This document shows positions 55,215 to 63,072 of a stretch of DNA of 64,000 bases, piece after piece. The notes below the pieces were generated by a model. It was not told where the DNA came from. It saw only the letters and a list, made by a program, of their open reading frames with translations, and did not search any database. The DNA is from Lachnospiraceae bacterium (GTDB taxonomy: Bacteria; Bacillota; Clostridia; Lachnospirales; Lachnospiraceae), in assembly GCA_016283575.1 (NCBI GenBank), contig JAEEND010000025.1:124001-188000 (forward strand). Reading direction: 5' to 3'. Both the position numbers and the translations under genes were made by a program. Each line of letters begins with the position of its first letter. Position 1 is the stretch's first letter.

Positions 55215-56303
55215 ATGATATCCAATCAGATTTTGCAGACTACTATTGATGGATTGAAGGCTATTGCGAGAGTGGACCTGTGTGTTGTGGACACGGACGG
55301 TAAGGATGTGGTAAATACTACGGGTCACATGCCTGATGTAGTGAAGCCTGCGAGGGATTTTGCCCAGAGCCCGGCAGATTCTCAGGAAATTCAGGGCTAC
55401 CAGTATTTTAAGATTTATGATGAGCAGCAGGTGGAATATATCCTGGTGGTACTCGGTACCGGTGATGATGTTTACATGATCGGTAAGATGGTGGCATTCC
55501 AGATCCAGAATCTGATCACAGCTTACAAAGAGCGCTTTGACAAGGATAACTTCATTAAGAACCTGCTCCTTGACAACCTTCTTTTGGTAGATATATACAG
55601 CAGAGCCAAAAAGCTTCATATTGCGACTGATGTCAAGCGTGTTGCCATGATCATCGAATCGGCCCAGAGCAAGGATAACAATGTGCTCGAAGTAGTGCGT
55701 ACTCATTTCGGCACAAATAACAAAGACTTTATCACCGCTGTGGACGAAAATGATGTTATCATCGTAAAAGAAGTAGATGTACCGGATATGAAGCGCGAGG
55801 TGGAGAAAACCGCTCTTGCCGTTATTTCCTGTCTTGAAAAAGAAGGAATCATGAATGTTCACATTGCCTACGGTACAGCCGTTGGCGAGATCAAAGAAGT
55901 GAGCCGCTCCTACAAGGAAGCTAAAATGGCAATGGATGTAGGCAAGATTTTCTTCAGCGACAGAAATGTTGTAGCATATTCAGAGCTTGGAATCGGACGT
56001 CTTATTTATCAGCTTCCCATTCCTCTTTGCAAGATGTTCATTAAAGAAATTTTCGGTGGCAAGAGCCCTGATGATTTCGATGAAGAAACTCTTACAACCA
56101 TCAATAAGTTCTTTGAAAACAGCTTAAACGTATCAGAGACATCAAGACAGCTCTTTATTCATAGAAACACACTTGTATACAGACTTGATAAGCTCCAGAG
56201 AGCTACAGGCTTAGACTTAAGAGTCTTTGAAGATGCCATCACATTTAAGATCGCTCTCATGGTAGTTAAATACATGAAATACATGGAGAGCATAGAGTAC
56301 TGA
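55215..56303 (+). CDS. PucR/CdaR-type transcriptional regulator
   Basis: A 362-residue regulator. The N-terminal part (MISNQILQTTIDGLKAIARV) is a sensory domain as in CdaR sugar-diacid regulators; the middle resembles the GGDEF-like region of the family; the end is the PucR C-terminal HTH: LNVSETSRQLFIHRNTLVYR LDKLQRATG. The effector is unknown and no diacid catabolic genes are adjacent; instead ftsE-ftsX follow. Two small hairpins lie at its 3' end, the first overlapping the stop codon. Confidence 0.88.
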   Translation: MISNQILQTTIDGLKAIARVDLCVVDTDGKDVVNTTGHMPDVVKPARDFAQSPADSQEIQGYQYFKIYDEQQVEYILVVLGTGDDVYMIGKMVAFQIQNLITAYKERFDKDNFIKNLLLDNLLLVDIYSRAKKLHIATDVKRVAMIIESAQSKDNNVLEVVRTHFGTNNKDFITAVDENDVIIVKEVDVPDMKREVEKTALAVISCLEKEGIMNVHIAYGTAVGEIKEVSRSYKEAKMAMDVGKIFFSDRNVVAYSELGIGRLIYQLPIPLCKMFIKEIFGGKSPDDFDEETLTTINKFFENSLNVSETSRQLFIHRNTLVYRLDKLQRATGLDLRVFEDAITFKIALMVVKYMKYMESIEY

Positions 56304-56370
56304 TTATCCTGCGGATAATCAATACATGACAATAAATTGCACCGCAATTTATTGTATTCATTTATTGTAT
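56302..56370 (+). terminator. Double hairpin between the PucR-type gene and ftsE
   Basis: GATTATCC/GGATAATC (56302-56320, loop TGC) overlaps the stop codon. AATAAATTGC/GCAATTTATT (56331-56353, loop ACC) follows, then T-rich sequence. A tandem terminator or attenuator in front of ftsE. Confidence 0.65.
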
Positions 56371-56393
56371 AAAAAAACATTGGGGTACGATTA

Positions 56394-57128
56394 ATGACAC
56401 CACAGATGAGAAACAAAAGAAAATACATGGAGGATGACGAGGTAATCGTCTTAGACCATGTCAGTAAGGCATACGGCACCAACCAGCCGGCACTTTGCGA
56501 TGTGAGTCTTCGCATCAAGAAGGGCGAATTCGTGTTTATCGTGGGCGATTCCGGTTCCGGTAAGTCCACTCTTATAAAGCTTCTTTTAAGAGAGCTTGTC
56601 CCTACGGAAGGTAACGTGTATGTTCTTGATTATAACTTAAAGAAGATCCGGCACGGCCGCATTCCCAAGTTCCGTCGTAATATCGGCGTAGTATTCCAGG
56701 ATTTCCGTCTTCTTAAGGACAGATCCGTCTATGAAAACGTTGCTTTTGCACAGCGTATCATTCAGATGCCCGGAAAAGAGATAAGAAAAAACGTACCTAA
56801 GATACTGTCAACTGTAGGACTTGCAGGCAAGTATCGAGTAAAGCCCAACCGTTTATCCGGCGGTGAGCAGCAGCGAGTTGCCATTGCAAGAGCTCTGGTA
56901 AATAAGCCCTGTATTCTTCTTGCGGATGAGCCGACAGGTAACCTCGATCCCAAGAACTCCATGGAAATCATGAAGCTTCTTGAAGAAATCAATGAGAACG
57001 GAACCACGGTTATCATGGTTACCCACAACAAGGATATAGTTAATGCGATGCAGAAGAGAGTTATCACATTAAAGAAGGGCGTTGTTATCGGCGACCAGGA
57101 AAGAGGGGTATATATCGATGAGGATTAG
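56394..57128 (+). CDS. ftsE: Cell division ATP-binding protein FtsE
   Basis: The ATPase of the FtsEX complex, which activates cell-wall hydrolases at division or elongation sites. The 244-residue protein has Walker A GDSGSGKS, signature LSGGEQQRVAIARALVNKPC, Walker B ILLADEPTGNLDPKNS and switch VTHNKD. The start at 56394 is uncertain: GGGG precedes it, while an internal ATG at 56427 would give the usual FtsE N-terminus but has no ribosome site. It overlaps ftsX by 11 nt. Confidence 0.94.
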   Translation: MTPQMRNKRKYMEDDEVIVLDHVSKAYGTNQPALCDVSLRIKKGEFVFIVGDSGSGKSTLIKLLLRELVPTEGNVYVLDYNLKKIRHGRIPKFRRNIGVVFQDFRLLKDRSVYENVAFAQRIIQMPGKEIRKNVPKILSTVGLAGKYRVKPNRLSGGEQQRVAIARALVNKPCILLADEPTGNLDPKNSMEIMKLLEEINENGTTVIMVTHNKDIVNAMQKRVITLKKGVVIGDQERGVYIDED

Positions 57129-58014
57129 TACATTCTTTTACACCCTCTGGCAGGGCTTTAAAAACATATTCAGAAACAAACTGTTTTCCCTTGCATCAAT
57201 TGCGACCATCGGAGCCTGTCTTTTTCTTTTCGGTATCTTCTATGCGATACTTGCGAATTTCGAAAACATCGTAAAGACTGCTGAAGAAGGCGTCTGCATA
57301 GTAGTATTCTTTGATGAAGACATAACTGATAAAAGAATAGATGAGATCGGCGAAATGATCAGTAAACGCGCGGAAGTTTCCGCACTCAATTTCGTGTCCG
57401 CCGATGAAGCATGGGAAACCTTCAAGGAAGACTATCTGGGAGAATACAGTGAGGGCTTCACGGAGAACCCCTTAGCAGGCTCTTCCAACTACGAAATCTA
57501 TTTAAATGATGTCTCAATGCAGGCTTCACTTGTTACTTATATTGAATCGATTCCCGGCGTAAGAGAAGTAAAGAGAAGCGAACTCACAGCGCTTACCTTG
57601 TCAAGCGCCAATAAACTCATAGGCTATGTTTCCGTAGGTATTATCGGAATCCTTCTTGCTGTATCCGTGTTCCTTATTTCCAACACGGTTACGATCGGTA
57701 TTTCCGTAAGAAGCGAGGAAATATCCATCATGAAATACGTAGGTGCCACAGACTTCTTTGTACGTGCGCCCTTCGTGATCGAGGGTATGCTCATCGGTCT
57801 TATCGGTGCGGCGATTCCCCTGGCGGTTATTTATTTTGTATATAATCGTGCCCTTACATTTGTGACAGAGCAGTTTTCGGTGCTTTCCTCACTTTTAAAC
57901 TTCTTAAGTGTGGATAAAGTCTTCTCGGTTCTGCTTCCCGTGTCCCTTGCTGTGGGCGTGGGCATCGGCTTCTTCGGAAGCTTTATAACAGTAAGAAAAC
58001 ATTTACATGTTTAA
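57118..58014 (+). CDS. ftsX: Cell division permease-like protein FtsX
   Basis: The membrane partner of FtsE: N-terminal membrane segment (LASIATIGACLFLFGIFYAI), a large outer loop of about 130 residues that contacts hydrolases or their activators, then three membrane helices (KLIGYVSVGIIGILLAVSVF and two more). It has 298 residues from the ATG at 57118, which is preceded by AGAGGGG. The gene just downstream encodes an EnvC-like coiled-coil M23 protein, the expected partner of the outer loop. Confidence 0.94.
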   Translation: MRISTFFYTLWQGFKNIFRNKLFSLASIATIGACLFLFGIFYAILANFENIVKTAEEGVCIVVFFDEDITDKRIDEIGEMISKRAEVSALNFVSADEAWETFKEDYLGEYSEGFTENPLAGSSNYEIYLNDVSMQASLVTYIESIPGVREVKRSELTALTLSSANKLIGYVSVGIIGILLAVSVFLISNTVTIGISVRSEEISIMKYVGATDFFVRAPFVIEGMLIGLIGAAIPLAVIYFVYNRALTFVTEQFSVLSSLLNFLSVDKVFSVLLPVSLAVGVGIGFFGSFITVRKHLHV

Positions 58015-58032
58015 GGGAGGAGAAGGAAGAGC

Positions 58033-59256
58033 GTGAAAAGAATTAAAAAAATACTCTGTATTTTAATAGCTCTGTCCGTCCTGTGTACCGTGGAAGCCCC
58101 CAAGGCAAGTGCCACTTCCCTTTCGGGTATCACCAACGAAAGCATACAGAAAAAGAAAAACGAAATAAGCAATTCTTCCAACTTGAAGAAGCAGTTACAG
58201 AATAACCTAACCGATGCCAAGGCTATCAAAAAGCAGCTGGAAGGCCTTAAATCCGATATCAGTCAGTATATTAAGAAAATTGATACCGAGATCATTACCA
58301 TCCAGACCAAGATTGATGAATTAAACGGTCTTATTGCTGAAAAAGAAGCTGAAATCGAAGCGATAAAAATAGAACTCGCCGAAGCCGAAGCTACGGAAAA
58401 AGCTCAGTATGAAGCCATGAAGGAACGCATAAAGTTCATGTACGAGAAGGGTGACACCTTCTACTTAGAGCTTATGCTCAGTGCCAAGAGCTATGGCGAT
58501 TTTCTTACCAAGGCCGATTACATTGAAAAGCTTTCGGCTTATGACAGAGAAAAGCTTACGGAATATACTGCTCAGCGAGAGTGGGTAGAATTATGCAAGG
58601 CTTCCTTAGAAGCTGAAAAAGAAGCTTTGGACACTGCCAAGGCGGCGCAGGAAGAAGAGGAAGCATCGCTTCAGGTTCTTCTTACGGAAAAGAAACAGCA
58701 GTTAAATTCTTATGATAAACAGATAGCATCTAAAAATGCCGAGATCAACGATCTCGAAGAAGATATAGCGGCTCAGACAGAGATCATCGAAGCTTTGGAA
58801 GCAGCGATCCTGGAAGAACAGAAAGCCATTGCCGCAGCTAACGGCATAAAGCTTACATATGACGGCGGTAAATTCCAGTGGCCCTGTCCTGCATACATAA
58901 GAGTTACCGATGATTTTGGCTGGAGAACCGACCCCATTACGGGTGCAAAGTCATATCACAGCGGTATCGACCTGGGCGCTGCAGCAGGTTCCGCCATTCT
59001 TTGTGCCTACGACGGACAGGTGGTGGCAGCAGACTTCCATTGGTCCATGGGTAACTATGTAATGGTAAATCACGGTGGCGGTCTTTACACGATCTACATG
59101 CATGCCAGCGCGCTTTATGTTAAATCAGGTGATCTTGTTACCAAGGGCGAGAAGATTGCGGCAGTCGGTACCACGGGACGTTCCACCGGTAACCACCTGC
59201 ATTTCGGTGTTCGACTTAACGGGGAATACGTAAGTCCTTGGGACTATTTCAAATAA
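58033..59256 (+). CDS. Secreted coiled-coil M23 metallopeptidase (EnvC/PcsB-like position)
   Basis: A 407-residue secreted cell-wall protein. A signal peptide ends near KASA (about residue 28). Residues about 35-265 are long coiled coils rich in Lys, Glu and Ala, and about 280-407 form a LytM/M23 domain with both zinc motifs: SYHSGIDLGAAAG (H and D) and GNHLHFGVRLNG (HxH). Because these are intact it is probably an active endopeptidase, unlike E. coli EnvC. The start is a GTG at 58033 with AAGGAAGAG. The place after ftsX suggests FtsEX-controlled activity. Confidence 0.92.
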   Translation: MKRIKKILCILIALSVLCTVEAPKASATSLSGITNESIQKKKNEISNSSNLKKQLQNNLTDAKAIKKQLEGLKSDISQYIKKIDTEIITIQTKIDELNGLIAEKEAEIEAIKIELAEAEATEKAQYEAMKERIKFMYEKGDTFYLELMLSAKSYGDFLTKADYIEKLSAYDREKLTEYTAQREWVELCKASLEAEKEALDTAKAAQEEEEASLQVLLTEKKQQLNSYDKQIASKNAEINDLEEDIAAQTEIIEALEAAILEEQKAIAAANGIKLTYDGGKFQWPCPAYIRVTDDFGWRTDPITGAKSYHSGIDLGAAAGSAILCAYDGQVVAADFHWSMGNYVMVNHGGGLYTIYMHASALYVKSGDLVTKGEKIAAVGTTGRSTGNHLHFGVRLNGEYVSPWDYFK

Positions 59257-59271
59257 ATCGGAGCAAAAGTT

Positions 59272-60543
59272 ATGGAAGACAAAATAAAAAGTGAAAAGAA
59301 ACGAAGCCTGTTTATAGGGATGGCCATCGGCATGGCTATAATGCTGGCCATATCAATAACGGTGGTTTCCGTATATTATATTACCGGATTAATAAGAAGC
59401 AGCCTCTTCTCATTGGGCGGCGGCATTAATATCACACCGGGAAATGTATCATCCGATGAATATCTTGTTGATGATACTGTAGCCGATAAAGCAGAGTTTA
59501 TATATCAGCAGATACTGGACAACTTTCTTTTTGAAGAAAATATCGATCCGGAATTAATGAGAGAGAATATCTATAAATCAATGCTTCTCTCCCTTGACGA
59601 TCCCTATGCTGAGTACTACACCGTAGAAGACATGAATGAATTGTTCATGTCATCGGAAGGTATTTATTACGGTATAGGTTCATACGTATCCATGGATGAA
59701 GAAACAGGATATCCTCAGTTAACAGGTGTATTTCCCGATTCTCCCGCAAGTCGTGCTGATTTAAGAGACGGTGACTATATCATTAAAGTTGACGGAGAAG
59801 AAGTGACAGGTCTTAACCTTACAGAAGTGGTTAACCTTATAAGAGGACCCGAAGGCACTGATGTAGTCCTCACCATCAAGAGAAATAACGTAGCTGATTT
59901 CTTTGATGTAACGGTAGTGAGAGGCAAGGTGACAACTCCTACGGTAACCTATGAAATGAAGGAAGATTCCATCGGATATATTAAGATCACGGAGTTCGAT
60001 GAAGTTACCTCCCAACAGTTCAAAGAAGCATACGGTGCTCTTAATGCTGAAAATATGAAGGGTCTTATAATCGACCTTAGAAGTAACGGCGGCGGAAACC
60101 TTGATACCGTTCTCGAAATATGTGAGCAGATCCTTCCTGAAGGTATCATTACATATACGGAAGATAAATATGGAAACCGTGAGGATTATGTGAGCCGAGG
60201 AAAGACTCCCATTGAGATCCCTCTTGCGGTTTTAACAAACGGCTATACAGCCAGCGCTTCGGAACTTATGTCCGGTGCTATCAGAGATTATGATCTTGGT
60301 GTTCTGATCGGAACCAACACCTTCGGAAAGGGTATTGTACAATCCATATATCCCTTCAGTGACGGCTCCGGCATGAAGATTACCACATCCAGATATTTCA
60401 CTCCTTCAGGTGTATGCATACATGGCGAAGGTCTTGCACCCGACTATGAAGTGGAATTCGATTCCGATGCTTATTATGCAGAAGAAAGCTTTGATAATCA
60501 GCTGGATTTTGCCTTAAATTACATAAAAGACAAGATTAACTAG
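59272..60543 (+). CDS. S41 family C-terminal processing peptidase (CtpA-like)
   Basis: A 423-residue membrane-anchored serine protease: one N-terminal membrane helix (FIGMAIGMAIMLAISITVVS), a PDZ domain (DSPASRADLRDGDYIIKVDG), then the S41 core with the catalytic Ser in NGYTASASELMSGAIRDYDL and Lys in GTNTFGKGIVQSIYP. Such proteases trim secreted proteins and wall hydrolases. It follows the M23 gene by 15 nt, in line with a ftsE-ftsX-M23-S41 operon in which the protease may turn over the hydrolase. Confidence 0.94.
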   Translation: MEDKIKSEKKRSLFIGMAIGMAIMLAISITVVSVYYITGLIRSSLFSLGGGINITPGNVSSDEYLVDDTVADKAEFIYQQILDNFLFEENIDPELMRENIYKSMLLSLDDPYAEYYTVEDMNELFMSSEGIYYGIGSYVSMDEETGYPQLTGVFPDSPASRADLRDGDYIIKVDGEEVTGLNLTEVVNLIRGPEGTDVVLTIKRNNVADFFDVTVVRGKVTTPTVTYEMKEDSIGYIKITEFDEVTSQQFKEAYGALNAENMKGLIIDLRSNGGGNLDTVLEICEQILPEGIITYTEDKYGNREDYVSRGKTPIEIPLAVLTNGYTASASELMSGAIRDYDLGVLIGTNTFGKGIVQSIYPFSDGSGMKITTSRYFTPSGVCIHGEGLAPDYEVEFDSDAYYAEESFDNQLDFALNYIKDKIN

Positions 60544-60548
60544 ACTAA

Positions 60549-60587
60549 ATAACCCTGTGGTTTTGCCCCGGGGTTATAGCATTTTTT
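60549..60587 (+). terminator. Terminator after the S41 peptidase gene
   Basis: ATAACCC pairs with GGGTTAT around a G/T-rich loop, followed shortly by TTTTTT. Confidence 0.75.
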
Positions 60588-60658
60588 ACCATAAAATCAG
60601 CAAAATTATGGCTTTTATATAAGGCCTTTATCTGTTAGGATTTATGAAAGGAGAAAGA

Positions 60659-61828
60659 ATGACGGAATTCAGGTACAGAAATACTTACATCGAGGTTAAC
60701 AATTCCATTCTTGAAGCTAACGCAAGAAACCTTTGCAGAGCCTACCCCCATCAGTATTACATAGCTGTTGTTAAGGGTAATGCCTACGGTCATGGTTACG
60801 GCATCATACCTGCGTTAAAAAAAGGCGGTATCAATGCTTTTGCCGTATCAAAGCTTGAAGAAGCTTTTAAGGTAAGGGAATACGAAGAGAAGCTTCCGGT
60901 CATTCTTTTGCAGCCCATTCATAAAGGTTATTATTCAACCTGTGAAGAAAAGAATATTTCCGTCTGTGTCAATGACATGGACACTTTCAAAGAGATAGTT
61001 GCATCGGGATGCAAGCTTAAGCTTCATATAAAGGTTGACTGCGGCATGAACCGCCTGGGATTCAAGGACCCTGCTGAACTTAAGAAGGTCCTGGAGGAGA
61101 TCGATAAAAACAGACTTCTTACCATTGAAGGCCTGTTCACTCATTTCCATACCACGGGAATTCAGGATACGGAATACGAAAGAAACTTAGAAAGATTCAT
61201 AGATATGACCAAGGACATTGATCTTACGAGGATCCCCATGGTTCATATCGATAAGTCCCAGACCATTGCAGCCCATGACAAGCAGAGCTTTACCAATGCG
61301 GTGCGCTTCGGCATAGTGCTTTACGGATTTAACTTAATGCCCAGATATTCTGATTCCTTTAAAGACAGACTGCGTCGCATTAAGCGGGAATTTGAAAACA
61401 GCCGCCACCACGTGCCTCCCTGCAAGCCCTATCAGGAGCTTAACCTTAAAACAGCCATGGTGCTTTATTCCGAGGTCATACAGGTTAAAAGAGTTAACCC
61501 GGGTGAGTATGTGGGATACGGCCTCTTACATAAAGCTGAAAAAGAAGAATATGTGGCAACTATAGACGTAGGCTACGGAGATGGCATAAATCGAAAGAGA
61601 GTAGGTTCTTTTGTTGCAATAAACGGAAAGAAATACAGGATAATCGGAGAGATCGGCATGGGTATGTGCGAAGCGCTTGTGGATGATACCGTAAAACGAC
61701 ACGACAGAGTGACGGTTTTCGGAGGAGAGATTCCCATAAGAAGCATTACCCGTCACGTAATGACCACAATGTACGAACTCATGACCAACTTAGACTCAAG
61801 CATCCCCAGAATTTACAAAGAGGATTAA
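60659..61828 (+). CDS. Alanine racemase family protein
   Basis: A fold-type III PLP racemase of 389 residues. YIAVVKGNAYGHGYG carries the cofactor lysine, KVDCGMNRLGF and GLFTHFHTTGIQDTEYERNL belong to the barrel, and ATIDVGYGDGINRKRVG holds the region of the second catalytic residue in the beta domain. An insert rich in Arg and Lys (YSDSFKDRLRRIKREFENS) is unusual for Alr. AAAGGAG precedes the ATG at 60659. It is followed after 1 nt by an ATP-grasp ligase, so its D-amino acid may be a ligase substrate; D-Ala, D-Ser or another amino acid are all possible. Confidence 0.9.
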   Translation: MTEFRYRNTYIEVNNSILEANARNLCRAYPHQYYIAVVKGNAYGHGYGIIPALKKGGINAFAVSKLEEAFKVREYEEKLPVILLQPIHKGYYSTCEEKNISVCVNDMDTFKEIVASGCKLKLHIKVDCGMNRLGFKDPAELKKVLEEIDKNRLLTIEGLFTHFHTTGIQDTEYERNLERFIDMTKDIDLTRIPMVHIDKSQTIAAHDKQSFTNAVRFGIVLYGFNLMPRYSDSFKDRLRRIKREFENSRHHVPPCKPYQELNLKTAMVLYSEVIQVKRVNPGEYVGYGLLHKAEKEEYVATIDVGYGDGINRKRVGSFVAINGKKYRIIGEIGMGMCEALVDDTVKRHDRVTVFGGEIPIRSITRHVMTTMYELMTNLDSSIPRIYKED

Positions 61829-61829
61829 C

Positions 61830-63056
61830 ATGAAGCATAATATCTGCCTTATCGGCTCGGACATGAATACATATTATATGGCCCGCTGCCATCACGAGAG
61901 ATACGAAGCACCCGTTGATGTGATCGCTACGGAGCCCATCAGATTCACTCAGTACTCTTCCATAGTGAACATCGAGTATCACAGTGATCTAAAGACAAAA
62001 AAAGGATTTGTTGATGCTCTCACAGCTTACGGAAAGGCGCATATCCAAAACGGAAAGACTCTTCTTATTCCCTGCCATGACGTGTATGTGCGACTTCTGG
62101 CAGAAAACAGAGAGGCCCTGGAACCCTATTTTGTCTTTAATATACCAAGCCTTGAAATAGTGGATACCCTTCTTGTTAAGGATAAATTCTATAATACCTA
62201 TGGACGTTCCGGACTTCCCTTTGCGCGTTTCGTGATCTACGACTGCATGGAAAAAGAAACGGCTCCCATACCTAAAGATATGGTGTATCCCCTTATCATA
62301 AAGCCCGGTGACGGCATTGAATACGGCAAGCATCATTTTGAGGGACAGCCCAAGGTATTTAAGGCAACAACCCCCGATAATGCCATTAACTTTATCAACA
62401 AGGTAAAAGAATCAGGCTATAGAGAGAATCTTATAGTGCAGGAATTTATTCCCGGCGATGACACAAGACTTTTTGACTGCGTATTTTACTGTAATTCTCA
62501 GGGCCATGCGGAATTTGCTTCTTTTGCCCAGATCGGATTACAGGAACACAGCCCTTCAGCCATCGGTAACTGCACGGTTTTGATAAATGGTTTTAACATG
62601 TTCGGTAAGACTGAAGAAACTGTTGAGAAGCTTAAGAATTTCCTTGAAAGCATTCACTATACGGGCTTTGCGGAATTCGATCTTAAATATGACGAACGTG
62701 AAGGTGACTTTAAGGTAATGGAAATAAATCCCCGCCAGGCGCGTTCCAGTTACTATCTTGCCTACATGGGTAAGAACCTTATCACAACACTTATTTCCGA
62801 CGTGTTTGACAGACAGGAAAGAGAATTCACCCTTCTTACCAAGGAGGTTCTTTTATCCATGGTGCCCAAGTCGGTCATCAAGAAATATATCTTTGATGAG
62901 AAGTATAAAAAAGAAGCGCTCAAGCTCTGGAAAGCCGGCATTAAATGCGATCCTCTTCACTATAAGAGTGACAGAGCCTTTAAGCACAGAGTATATCTTG
63001 TGCTGAGAGCATTGAATTACAAAAAGAAATACAAAGAGTTTACTCATACCATATAA
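61830..63056 (+). CDS. ATP-grasp carboxylate-amine ligase
   Basis: A 408-residue ATP-grasp enzyme. PLIIKPGDGIEYGKHHFEG holds the ATP-binding lysine and loop, IVQEFIPGDDTRLFDC the hinge, and KVMEINPRQARSSYYLAYMG the metal-binding Glu and Asn. It resembles the D-aspartate ligase / carboxylate-amine ligase group more than Ddl. Placed between a racemase and an asparagine-synthase gene it may join an amino acid to a peptidoglycan stem or a peptide. The substrate is inferred, not seen. It begins 1 nt after the racemase gene. Confidence 0.82.
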   Translation: MKHNICLIGSDMNTYYMARCHHERYEAPVDVIATEPIRFTQYSSIVNIEYHSDLKTKKGFVDALTAYGKAHIQNGKTLLIPCHDVYVRLLAENREALEPYFVFNIPSLEIVDTLLVKDKFYNTYGRSGLPFARFVIYDCMEKETAPIPKDMVYPLIIKPGDGIEYGKHHFEGQPKVFKATTPDNAINFINKVKESGYRENLIVQEFIPGDDTRLFDCVFYCNSQGHAEFASFAQIGLQEHSPSAIGNCTVLINGFNMFGKTEETVEKLKNFLESIHYTGFAEFDLKYDEREGDFKVMEINPRQARSSYYLAYMGKNLITTLISDVFDRQEREFTLLTKEVLLSMVPKSVIKKYIFDEKYKKEALKLWKAGIKCDPLHYKSDRAFKHRVYLVLRALNYKKKYKEFTHTI

Positions 63057-63072
63057 AGGAGTTTTTATTTAA

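Noticed and set aside
55158-55862. Minus-strand open frame of 234 codons opposite the PucR-type regulator
   Set aside because: It is fully covered by a well-supported gene on the plus strand, with no family resemblance and an implausible composition.
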